From NCBI GenBank assembly GCA_024277875.1, contig JAJRUI010000025.1, forward strand, positions 1 to 48,701: DNA of 48,701 nucleotides. Reading direction: 5' to 3'. The notes under the pieces were generated by a model. That model worked only from the letters and a program-made list of their open reading frames with translations, was not told the DNA's origin and did no database searches. Below are positions 1 to 8,642 of this stretch, piece after piece. The position numbers and the translations under genes were made by a program. The DNA is from Deferrisomatales bacterium. Its GTDB lineage: Bacteria; Desulfobacterota; Deferrisomatia; Deferrisomatales; Deferrisomataceae. The stretch's first letter is position 1, and every line of letters starts with the position of its first letter.

Positions 1-392
1 CAACCATGAGCGCCCTCACCAGGCTCTCGACTGGGACACGCCGGCCGAGCGGCGGACCAAGAAGCTCGGAATCCAAGCGGCAGCATGATCACTCACGAGG
101 GGTTTTCTCCGACGAAAAGTGTCTTGACTTATCCGGGACACAACAGGGCCACGTCCGGGGCCACCCGGTAAACGGCGGCGTCGTCCGAGGTCTTGAACCC
201 CCTAAAAGGTTCGGCTCGTCGCACCGGGGAAGGTGCTTCAGCGCATCCGACAGGACCGTCGGATCTACCTTGGCCGCTCACCCGCAGGTACGCGACACGC
301 CCATCAGGGTCTTTTTCTTCCGAAAGGGATTCATGGCTTCTTCTCCCCTTCAACCCACGGCTCGATCCACGAACAGGTCCTACGCGATCTGC
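1..392. other. left-edge stretch with no recognisable gene
   Basis: Open frames exist on both strands, but none has a recognisable domain, a convincing ribosome binding site or hydrophobic segments. The stretch lies just downstream (in the minus-strand sense) of a truncated tauE gene. No missing TauE membrane segments can be read here on the minus strand in any frame. Short inverted repeats are scattered through it. It may be decayed intergenic sequence. Confidence 0.5.
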
Positions 393-453
393 CCTCGTGA
401 TTTGGCACCCCCTCCGTGGGGTGCGCGCAGGCCGCTTTTCAGCGGCCTGCCAG
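393..453. repeat. MITE-like multi-hairpin element, partial copy that truncates tauE
   Basis: This contains the same modules as the fuller copies at 29736-29895 and 43042-43276: the tract TCGTGATTTGGC, a CCGTGGGG-type hairpin, then a terminal hairpin ending CCTGCCAG (446-453), close to CCTGCTAG in the other copies. Read on the minus strand, the tauE frame runs into this end and stops at a TGA inside it (439-441). That fits insertion of the element into tauE. The left boundary is uncertain. Confidence 0.55.
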
Positions 454-717
454 AAAGATCGCTGGCGTCATCACCCCCGCAAGACCCCGCTCCACCATGC
501 CCCGCTGGGCGTGGGAGAACGCGCCCACCTCTGTGGCCACCAGAGCACGGGTCGCCGCAAGCCCGCTGACTTGGTGCATGGAAAGGGCCGGAAGCCCGAG
601 CCAAGGCGGCACGTAGAGCAGGAGCGGCGCGGCCAGAATGCCGCCGTCGATCCCGAGCAGGCCGGACAACATGCCGACCACAAACCCGCTACCCGCCACC
701 GCCAGTCTGAGCGCCAT
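439..717 (-). pseudogene. TauE/SafE-family permease, truncated N-terminal fragment
   Basis: About 92 residues from ATG 717 (a GTG at 738 is also in frame). The start is typical of the TauE/SafE (sulfite/organosulfonate exporter) family: a first membrane segment and the glycine-rich GMLSGLLGIDGGIL motif. A second segment and the SGLAATRALVATEVGAF stretch follow, matching the family's second and third helices. Full-length members have about 250-300 residues and 7-8 helices. Here the frame ends in the repeat element at 393-453 and no continuation is visible, so it is very likely nonfunctional. It lies 79 bp downstream of the ZraP-like gene on the same strand and may once have ended that operon. 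Confidence 0.7.
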
Positions 718-795
718 GGCGCGAGGATAGCGGCCCACTGGCTCGGCTGCCAGGTCCGGAGGCGCCCAGGGGCACCCCCGGACCGGCCGCCCTGC

Positions 796-1254
796 CTACC
801 ACCGGCAGCCGTACCATCCGGGCCCTCCGGACCGGGCCACCTGCCGCGACCCGGCCATCCACCCGTGGTCGTCGTGCCACCGGCAGGCCCAGGGGCCAGG
901 CATCCAGCCGCCGACCACGCCGGCGCCTTCCAGCTCGGCCCATGCCTTGGCACGGAGACCCGCATATTCCTTCTCCAGGTCGTAGAGCTGCTGGCGCAAC
1001 TCCCCGGCCCGGGCCGTGTCGCCCGAGGCCAGGGCCCCGTCCAGTTCCCGGGCGGTGGTGCGCATCTTGGCCGTCAGGGTCGTAAATTCGTCCGCGTACT
1101 TCTGGCGGATTTCCGCCGCCTGGGTCTGCGCCGCAGGGTCGACCGAGACCCCGGCAGGGTAGCATCCCCAGCACGCCTCGGCCTTGCCCGCCAGGGCCGC
1201 TCCGGCCAGGGTCACCACCAGGGCTCCTGCGATCCACAAGCGCTTCGTGTTCAT
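796..1254 (-). CDS. periplasmic ZraP/CpxP/Spy-like heavy-metal resistance protein
   Basis: 152 residues from ATG 1254, preceded by AAGGAGG at good spacing. An N-terminal signal peptide (about residues 1-27, ending in an Ala-rich stretch) is followed by the small motif CWGCYP. An all-helical charged core follows (AAEIRQKYADEFTTLTAKM and the next helix), typical of the zinc-resistance-associated ZraP / CpxP / Spy group of periplasmic chaperones. The C-terminus is rich in Trp, Gly and His, a plausible metal-binding tail. Its start overlaps the upstream zinc-ribbon gene by 4 bp (ATGA). ZraP is classically controlled by the sigma54 regulator ZraR. Here a sigma54 promoter lies at 1798-1814 and a sigma54 response regulator is encoded immediately upstream. 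Family assignment rests on architecture and context; exact ligand unknown. Confidence 0.65.
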   Translation of the reverse strand: MNTKRLWIAGALVVTLAGAALAGKAEACWGCYPAGVSVDPAAQTQAAEIRQKYADEFTTLTAKMRTTARELDGALASGDTARAGELRQQLYDLEKEYAGLRAKAWAELEGAGVVGGWMPGPWACRWHDDHGWMAGSRQVARSGGPGWYGCRW

Positions 1255-1604
1255 GACGTACCTCCTTCTTGGGTTGGGGGTTGGGAAGATGCGTTTCCGG
1301 CGGCCTCGCGGCCGCAGTAGGGGCAAAACGTCCAGTCCGCGTCCACCACCCGGCAGCACCCCGGGCAGTGGGTCTTGATGTCGATTCCGCACCGGGGGCA
1401 CCGGAAGAACACGGGTTCCACCGGCGCGCCGCAGGCGTGACACGTCTGCCCGGCATGCCGTGCCGTGGGCCGGTCCCGGCGTATGGCCCGGACCACCAGC
1501 CACACGAGGAGCCCGAACACCAGGAGCCCGAGCAGCCCGCCCCACGGCCCCATCAGCCCGTGCCAGGGTATCCACTGCATCCAGCTTCCGGGGGAACAGA
1601 ACAT
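1251..1604 (-). CDS. small membrane protein with C-terminal double zinc ribbon
   Basis: 117 residues from ATG 1604, with AGGAGG shortly upstream. One hydrophobic segment (about residues 19-40, Gly/Leu/Val-rich) is followed by basic residues, so the C-terminus is predicted cytoplasmic. The C-terminal half carries four CxxC-type knuckles (CHAC, CPRC, CPGC, CPYC), a double zinc-ribbon/rubredoxin-like fold. It is translationally coupled to the downstream ZraP-like gene (ATGA overlap) and follows the 43-aa lipoprotein by 4 bp. The role is unknown; a metal sensor or scaffold at the membrane is an inference from Cys content and operon context. Confidence 0.7.
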   Translation of the reverse strand: MFCSPGSWMQWIPWHGLMGPWGGLLGLLVFGLLVWLVVRAIRRDRPTARHAGQTCHACGAPVEPVFFRCPRCGIDIKTHCPGCCRVVDADWTFCPYCGREAAGNASSQPPTQEGGTS

Positions 1605-1608
1605 CGGC

Positions 1609-1740
1609 TCACCTCCTGGGGCAGCCCGGGCCGTGGCTCGTGTGGCCCGGTCCGTAGCCGTGGTGCGGGTAACATCCGGTCAGGGCAAGCGCCCCGACGG
1701 CCAGGCCGACGATGGCCAGAACGGTCCACAGCGTTCTCAT
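1609..1740 (-). CDS. 43-residue small lipoprotein
   Basis: The ATG at 1740 is preceded by AAAGGAGG. The peptide begins MRTLWTVLAI and has a clean type-II signal peptide with lipobox LTGC (Cys 23). The mature part is only about 20 residues and rich in His, Gly and Pro (three spaced His residues and a second Cys). The stop lies 4 bp before the next start. It is the first gene after the sigma54 promoter at 1798-1814, so it probably heads a three-gene metal-stress operon. No family can be assigned; a small surface metal-binding lipoprotein is a guess. Confidence 0.7.
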   Translation of the reverse strand: MRTLWTVLAIVGLAVGALALTGCYPHHGYGPGHTSHGPGCPRR

Positions 1741-1797
1741 GGCGAGACCTCCTTTGCTTCACTTCAAGGGTTCGAGAGCGTTCGTACCAGGATGTAG

Positions 1798-1814
1798 AGC
1801 ACAGGGCGTGCCAA
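1798..1814 (-). promoter_or_regulatory. sigma54 (-24/-12) promoter of the lipoprotein/zinc-ribbon/ZraP-like operon
   Basis: Read on the minus strand, TGGCACGCCCTGTGCT gives GG (1811-1812), exactly 10 bp, then GC (1799-1800). This is the required GG-N10-GC spacing, with a full TGGCACG -24 half. The predicted start is near 1787, leaving a leader of about 47 nt to the ATG at 1740. The gene immediately upstream encodes a sigma54-activating response regulator, which supports the call. No clear enhancer site was identified. Confidence 0.8.
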
Positions 1815-1950
1815 AGAGGAACTTTTGCTGCAACGACGCGAAAAGATGGAACAAAAAAGGAGGATGGCGTTGAGGGGTGGGGCGGAGGGTGCCCAAAAAC
1901 AAGACGCCGGGATCAGGAGAAGAACGCCAGCTGCCCAGAATTTTGACGGG

Positions 1951-3323
1951 TCAGGACCGGCCGTACTCCTTGAACTTGTTCAGAAGGGTCTGACGGGAGA
2001 TGCCGAGGATCCGGGCGGCCCGGGTGCGGTTGCCGCCGGTCTTCTCCAGGGTTCGCAGGATCAGTTCGCGCTCGGCGTCCTTGAGGGTGGGGGGACCCGG
2101 TTCGGGGGTCGCAGGGGCCTCCGTGGGTGGGGCGCCCGGGCCTCCCAACACCGGGGGCAGCTCGCGGGGTGTGATCCGGTCGCCCAGGCACAGGATCACG
2201 GCCCGCTCCGCGGCGTTTTGAAGCTCGCGCACGTTGCCAGGCCAGTCGTGGCGCACCAGAAGGTCCATTGCCTCGGGCGTGAACCCCGCCACGGATTTCC
2301 CGTTTTTCTCGGCGTACAGCCGCAGGAACTGCCCGGCCAGAACGGGGATGTCCTCGGGCCGTTCCCGTAGCGGCGGCAGGCGCACCGGGACCACGCTCAG
2401 GCGGTAGTACAGGTCCTGGCGGAATGCGCCTTCGGCAACCATGGCCTCCAGGTCCCGGTGGGTGGCTGCGATCACGCGCACGTCTACACGCAGGGTGCGG
2501 GTTCCCCCCAGGCGCTCGAACTCGCCCTCCTGGAGCACCCGCAGTACCTTGGCCTGGGTGGCCGGGCTCATGTCCCCGATCTCGTCCAGGAACAGGGTGC
2601 CGCCGTGGGCCAGCTCGAACCGGCCCTTGCGCTGGGCGGTGGCGCCGGTGAAGGCGCCCCGCTCGTGGCCGAACAGCTCGCTCTCGAGCAGGTTCTCGTG
2701 TAGCGCCGCGCAGTTGACCTTGACAAACTGCCGGTCGCGCCGCGGGCTGTTCTGGTGGATCGCATTGGCCACGAGCTCCTTGCCCGTGCCCGACTCGCCT
2801 GTAATCAGCACGGTGGCGTCTGAGGGGGCCACGAGGGCCAGGGTCTCGAACAACTCGCGCATGGGCCGGCTCCGGCCGATGATGCTCGAAAAGTCGAACC
2901 GCTCCCCCAGCCGCTCCCGGAGCAGCCGGACCTCCTGCTCCAGCCGGTGGAACTCCAACGCTTTGTCCAGCACCCGGTAGAGGTCGGCCACGTCCACCGG
3001 CTTGGCCAGGTAGTCGAAGGCGCCCTTCTTCATGGCGGCCACGGCCGTGTCCACCGAGGCGTAGGCCGTGAGCACGACCACGGGCAGGTCCGGCCGAACG
3101 GCCTTGATCGCCTCCAGGGCCTCGATGCCCCCCACCCGGGGCATCCTGAGGTCCAGGAGCGCCGCGTCCACCGGATGGGTGTGCACGGCCCCCACCCCGG
3201 CGTCTCCGTCGCCGGCCTCCAGGGTCTCGTACCCGCCCTCGGCCAGAAGCGCCCGGAGCATGGTCCGGTGGCCCCGATCGTCGTCCACCACAAGAATCCG
3301 GGGTTTTGAAGAAGTGCCGTGGG

Positions 3324-3327
<4 letters not shown>
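1951..3327 (-). CDS. sigma54-dependent response regulator (NtrC/ZraR type)
   Basis: 458 residues from GTG 3327. The GTG overlaps the stop of the P-type ATPase (GTGA), and the conserved receiver starts only nine residues later. Domains: REC (about 8-120; phospho-acceptor Asp 59 in LLDLRMP, Lys in LAKP); AAA+ sigma54-interaction domain with Walker A GESGTGKE, the sigma54-contacting GAFTGA loop, Walker [12 protein letters not shown] and R-finger region; Fis-type C-terminal HTH ([16 protein letters not shown]). No partner histidine kinase is in the window, so the signal is unknown. Position between a metal ATPase operon and a sigma54-driven ZraP-like operon suggests that it controls envelope metal stress, as ZraR does. 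Confidence 0.92.
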
Positions 3328-5518
<2,191 letters not shown>

Positions 5519-5522
<4 letters not shown>

Positions 5523-5863
5523 CCCTCCTTGACGTGGCGCAGCCCCTCGGCGAACAGGGTGCGCACGTGGTCATCGTCGAGGCTGTAGTAGACGAGCTTC
5601 CCCTCCCGGCGGAAGCGGACCAGCCGGTGGGCCCTGAGGAGCCTCAACTGGTGGCTCACTGCGCTCTGGGAAACCGACAGGAGGTCGGCCAGGTCGCAAA
5701 CGCACAGCTCCCGGACCGACAGGGCCAGGAGGATGCGGGCCCGGGTGGGGTCTCCCAGCACCTTGAACGTCTCGGCCAGGGCGTCCACCGGGGCGTCGTC
5801 CACGACCCGGCGGGCCGCGGCCACGGCGTCCGGGTGGACCAGGGTTTCAGCGCAGGTATCCAT
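5519..5863 (-). CDS. ArsR/SmtB-family metal-responsive repressor (CadC/CzrA-like)
   Basis: 114 residues, winged-helix HTH (LSVSQSAVSHQLRLLR recognition region). Two metal-site signatures are present together: ELCVCDL in the alpha3 helix (Cys 54, Cys 56), as in CadC/ArsR; and D-x-H-x10-H in the alpha5 helix (Asp 97, His 99, His 110), as in SmtB/CzrA Zn sensors. An N-terminal Cys (residue 4) could add to a CadC-type alpha3N site. It starts the operon with the ATPase (ATGA overlap) and presumably represses its own promoter at 5874-5924, releasing DNA on Zn/Cd/Pb binding. Confidence 0.93.
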
Positions 5864-5873
5864 GGCGTCTCCG

Positions 5874-5924
5874 TGATCACTTGATCATGTGCTCATATAT
5901 AGAACAAGTGCCCCCAGGCTGCAA
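5874..5924 (-). promoter_or_regulatory. promoter and probable ArsR operator of the arsR-zntA operon
   Basis: On the minus strand a -35 TTGCAG (5919-5924) and a -10 TATATA (5896-5901) are separated by exactly 17 bp. Just downstream, across the predicted start, lie two TGATCA hexamers (5874-5879 and 5882-5887), and next to them ATATGAGCACATGATCA, resembling the AT-rich TGA...TCA operators of SmtB/CadC repressors. An ACTTG...CAAGT inverted repeat spans the site. The promoter hexamers are strong; the operator boundaries are inferred. Confidence 0.7.
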
Positions 5925-5928
5925 GCCG

Positions 5929-5953
5929 AAAAGGGCCCGGCCCGCGCCCGGGT
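5929..5953 (-). terminator. possible weak terminator after the TlpA-like gene
   Basis: Read on the minus strand, a GC-only hairpin (GGGC...GCCC) directly after the tlpA-like stop is followed by TTTT (5929-5932). The stem can pair in several registers and the U-run is short, so activity is uncertain. It would separate the tlpA operon from the arsR promoter. Confidence 0.4.
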
Positions 5954-5954
5954 C

Positions 5955-6572
5955 TCATCTTTCCAGGAGCCGGCCCACTTCCCCCTCGATCACCGGCGCC
6001 AGCTCCGGTTTGTAGCCGGTGTGGATCGCCCGGACCTTCCCGTCCGTGCCCACGAGCACGGTGACGGGCACGGCCCACGGGGCGTAGTGCGCGGCCACGG
6101 CCCGGTCCGGGTCCAGGACAACCGGGTACGGGATGGCGATCCCTCGTGCCTCCAGGGCGCTCCGGAGCCGCTCCGGACCGCTGTTGTCGATGTTGACGCC
6201 GAGAACCTGGAGGCCGGCGGGGCCGTACGTCGCCTGGATCTCGGCGAGGAGCGGCAGTTCTTCCAGGCAGGGTGCGCAGGTGATGCTCCAGAACTGGACC
6301 AGGACGGCCTGCCGTGCCAGCACCTCGGACAGGGTGAGGCTGCCCCCGCCGAGGAGGGGGCCGGTGAAGTCGAAATAGGACCTGCCCACCTCGACCACGT
6401 CGTCCCCCGGGAGGCACGGCCTCGCCACCGGGGTCACCGGCCCTTCCGGCCGGGGGCCGGCGCACCCCCACGGGAAGGCCAGGGCTGCGAGCATGAACGC
6501 CCACCCCAGGCGTCTTTGCCGTGGCCCGGAACGGCGCCCGTCGCCGGCCCCACGGGAGGGGTTTTTCAGCAT
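5955..6572 (-). CDS. TlpA/ResA-like thioredoxin-fold protein, exported or lipid-anchored
   Basis: The mature part is a TlpA-type domain: the redox motif CAPC in SITCAPCLEELP, the cis-Pro region (PWAVPVTVLV) and the family's extra helix (GPERLRSALEARG). It would be a periplasmic disulfide reductant. The long start (ATG 6572, 205 aa) is preferred because it includes RQRRLGWAF, basic residues before the hydrophobic stretch; ATG 6494 gives 179 aa with a short signal. A Cys after PWG could be a weak lipobox. The long start codon lies inside a repeat-element fragment, so its first residues MLKNP are repeat-derived. It lies 53 bp downstream of the NapH-like gene; electrons might pass between them (inference). 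Confidence 0.75.
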   Translation of the reverse strand: MLKNPSRGAGDGRRSGPRQRRLGWAFMLAALAFPWGCAGPRPEGPVTPVARPCLPGDDVVEVGRSYFDFTGPLLGGGSLTLSEVLARQAVLVQFWSITCAPCLEELPLLAEIQATYGPAGLQVLGVNIDNSGPERLRSALEARGIAIPYPVVLDPDRAVAAHYAPWAVPVTVLVGTDGKVRAIHTGYKPELAPVIEGEVGRLLER

Positions 6573-6576
6573 CCTG
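6549..6576. repeat. fragment of the multi-hairpin element at the tlpA start
   Basis: On the minus strand it reads AGGATGCTGAAAAACCCC, then a CCCGTGGG-like tract, the same as the left end of the copies at 27120 and 29736. It contains the candidate start codon of the TlpA-like gene. Confidence 0.55.
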
Positions 6577-6625
6577 GTCGAGCGCCGGGTTCCGCGGGGA
6601 GGCCCGGCACGCCGGCCCGGAGCGG

Positions 6626-7462
6626 TCACGCCGCCTGCCCCGCGGGTTCGTCCCCGGGGGACACGGCCTGTTTCCCCGGGTCCAGCACCGTGGTGACCGT
6701 GATCGCCTCGCACGCCGTGCAGTCCAGGCATCGGATGCACTGGCCGGTGTTCGCGCCCTCGTAGACCTTGATCTCCATGGGGCACACCTCGAGACACTTG
6801 TCGCAGTGGGTGCACGTCGATGGTTCCCACCGCAGCCGGACGAGGCTCCACCGGTTAAACAGGCCGAACAGCGCCCCCAGGGGACAGGTGGTCTGGCAGA
6901 ACGGCCGTTTCGCGACCACGGACGAGACCGTGAAGAAGATGAGGATCGCGACCTTGATCCAGAACAACTCCGTGATCATCTTCCGGATGTCTTCGCTAAT
7001 GGTGACCCACGGCAGCCCGCCGGTCAGGGTGCCCATCGGGCACAGTTTCGAGAACCAGTTCTCGGATGTGATCCACGGGATCACGAACACCAGCAGCACC
7101 AGCACGGCATACCGCAGCGGCCGCAGGGTGCGGGGGACCGGGATCTTGACCGAGGGAAACTTGTGGAGCAGGTCCTGGAAGAACCCGAACGGGCACAGGA
7201 GCCCGCACGGCAGGCGCCCCACGAACGCCCCGACCGAGCCCAGGAAGCCCAGCACGTAGTACGGGATGCTCCGGATCACCATGAAGTGCTGGAGGGCTCC
7301 GAGCGGGCAGGAGAACACGGCCGCAGGGCACGCGTAGCAGTTGAGCACGGGCACGCAGAACCCCTTGGTGGCGCCCTGGTACACCGCTTTAGCCCAGAAC
7401 CCCTTGACCCACCCGTTCGCCCCCAGGGTCATGCCCAACTGGAAGTAACGGCGCCATCTCAT
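6626..7462 (-). CDS. NapH/MauN-like 4Fe-4S polyferredoxin membrane protein
   Basis: 278 residues from ATG 7462, preceded by GGGAGGA; longer frames upstream lack a site. Several hydrophobic segments carry the paired Cys motifs typical of Fer4_5 membrane Fe-S proteins (CGLLCPFG and CQTTCPLG, each near the end of a helix). Two cytoplasmic-type clusters follow at the C-terminus: CTHCDKCLEVCP and CIRCLDCTAC. An extra Cys-rich loop lies near residue 40 (CYACPAAVFSCPLGA). Such proteins move electrons from quinol or cytosolic donors across the membrane to periplasmic acceptors. Between a Cys-rich secreted protein and a TlpA-like thioredoxin it may supply reductant to a periplasmic thiol or metal-handling system; the true partner is unknown. 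Confidence 0.85.
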   Translation of the reverse strand: MRWRRYFQLGMTLGANGWVKGFWAKAVYQGATKGFCVPVLNCYACPAAVFSCPLGALQHFMVIRSIPYYVLGFLGSVGAFVGRLPCGLLCPFGFFQDLLHKFPSVKIPVPRTLRPLRYAVLVLLVFVIPWITSENWFSKLCPMGTLTGGLPWVTISEDIRKMITELFWIKVAILIFFTVSSVVAKRPFCQTTCPLGALFGLFNRWSLVRLRWEPSTCTHCDKCLEVCPMEIKVYEGANTGQCIRCLDCTACEAITVTTVLDPGKQAVSPGDEPAGQAA

Positions 7463-7606
7463 CTCGTCCTCCCGGTGGTGCTCGGCGCACGTCCGGGTCG
7501 ATCGACTCGGGGTGCATGCCGACAACGGCCGTTCGTTTGTTTCGGAGCAGCGGATTCGGCAGGGGCCGTGGCAGGAGGGCTGGAAGCGGCCGCCCCTGCG
7601 TGGTCG

Positions 7607-7933
7607 TCAGGCGTTCGTGATGGGAACCGGTGGGAGCGGGCCGGCCGGCGGACCGGGAAGTCCTGGCACGGTGCCGGAGGAGAGGTTCTCCAGGGCGGGA
7701 GATCCGAAGAACAGGCCGGTGGTCGCCGGTAGTCGGGGCGCACAACAAGTGCAACTCCCGAACGCGCACTCCCCGGCCGGGGTGGGGTCCTGGTCGGCAC
7801 GGGCTTCCGGCCGAACGCGTTCCACGGCCGGGCACGCCGACGTCGTCTTTGCACAAATAGAGGGCGCAAGCACCTGGGCGGCGAACAGCACCAGGCCCAG
7901 CACGCCCAGCAACGTTCGGAGAAAAGGCTTCAT
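7607..7933 (-). CDS. hypothetical secreted Cys-rich protein
   Basis: 108 residues from ATG 7933. The signal peptide is clear (MKPFLRTLLGVLGLVLFAAQ, cleavage near the following LAPS). The mature part holds six cysteines, including the tight cluster CAFGSCTCC, and ends Pro/Gly-rich. No known family is recognised. It is the first gene after a good sigma70 promoter (7965-7993), followed by the 4Fe-4S membrane protein and TlpA-like genes on the same strand. A periplasmic substrate or metal chaperone served by that pair is a guess. Confidence 0.6.
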   Translation of the reverse strand: MKPFLRTLLGVLGLVLFAAQVLAPSICAKTTSACPAVERVRPEARADQDPTPAGECAFGSCTCCAPRLPATTGLFFGSPALENLSSGTVPGLPGPPAGPLPPVPITNA

Positions 7934-7964
7934 GGGCGGCCCCGAAACGGTGAGTGTGACGAGC

Positions 7965-7993
7965 ACTCTAGAAACATTCTCCACCCGGGTCAA
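7965..7993 (-). promoter_or_regulatory. sigma70-type promoter of the Cys-rich/NapH/TlpA operon
   Basis: Minus-strand TTGACC (7988-7993), a 17-bp spacer and TAGAGT (7965-7970). It lies 32 bp upstream of the ATG at 7933, in the gap after iorB. Confidence 0.65.
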
Positions 7994-8075
7994 GACGGCA
8001 CGACAGGCCCCCATGGGCCCCGGCGCACTGCATCCTCTCCGGTACGGAGGGTGCCGGTCCGGTTTTCGGGTCGAC

Positions 8076-8642
8076 TCAGGCCGTCCGCCCGGCCTCGAGC
8101 GCGGCCAGGTTGGCCTCCCTGTGTTGCGGGGAACTCATGGCCTCGGCCGCGTCCCGGATCTCGCCGAACCCGAACGGGAACGCGTCCCGGGTGCACGCGT
8201 GCCCGAGCACGATCAGGTTGGCGAGAAGCGGGGAGTCCAGGCCTGCGGCCAGGGTGTCCGCGTCCACGGTGGCCACGCCCACCCCGGCCTTTTCCAGGAG
8301 GTGGGTCACGGACGGGTCGGGAAACGGCCGCTGGTTCGACGCGTTCACCACGCACAGCGCGCCGCCGGTGACCCGCAGGCACGGCAGGGCCCGGTTGGCC
8401 TCCACCGGGTCCAGCCCGAGCAGGAGGTCGGCGTCCCCGTCCGCCACGAGGGGGCTCCAGAACGCCCCGAACTTGAGGTGGGCGGCAACCGAGCCGCCCC
8501 GCTGGCTCATGCCGTGGGTCTCGCACCCGATCACGGGAAGCCCACGGGACCGGGCAGCCTCGGTGAGGAGCCGGGAGGTGAACAGCACCCCCTGGCCCCC
8601 GATGCCGGCGATCACGATCTGGGTGTTCTCGGGTCGGTTCAC
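8076..8642 (-). CDS. iorB: indolepyruvate ferredoxin oxidoreductase, beta subunit
   Basis: 188 residues from GTG 8642, overlapping the iorA stop (GTGA). It has the gamma domain of 2-oxoacid:acceptor oxidoreductases: the start IVIAGIGGQGVLFTSRLL and the THGMSQRGGSVAAHLKFG motif diagnostic of IorB. The length is usual for the family. With IorA it oxidises aryl pyruvates (indolepyruvate, phenylpyruvate) with CoA to aryl-acetyl-CoA and CO2, reducing ferredoxin or, here, possibly a fused flavin module. Its location next to the indoleacetyl-CoA-type degradation genes makes indolepyruvate the likely substrate (inference). Confidence 0.93.
   Translation of the reverse strand: MNRPENTQIVIAGIGGQGVLFTSRLLTEAARSRGLPVIGCETHGMSQRGGSVAAHLKFGAFWSPLVADGDADLLLGLDPVEANRALPCLRVTGGALCVVNASNQRPFPDPSVTHLLEKAGVGVATVDADTLAAGLDSPLLANLIVLGHACTRDAFPFGFGEIRDAAEAMSSPQHREANLAALEAGRTA

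Noticed and set aside
129-353. Possible remaining part of tauE on the minus strand.
   Set aside because: The translated sequence is charged and has no membrane segments.
1825-1833. TTGCTGCAA near-palindrome as enhancer site for the sigma54 regulator.
   Set aside because: It lies only about 13 bp upstream of the -24 box, too close for a typical enhancer, and occurs once.
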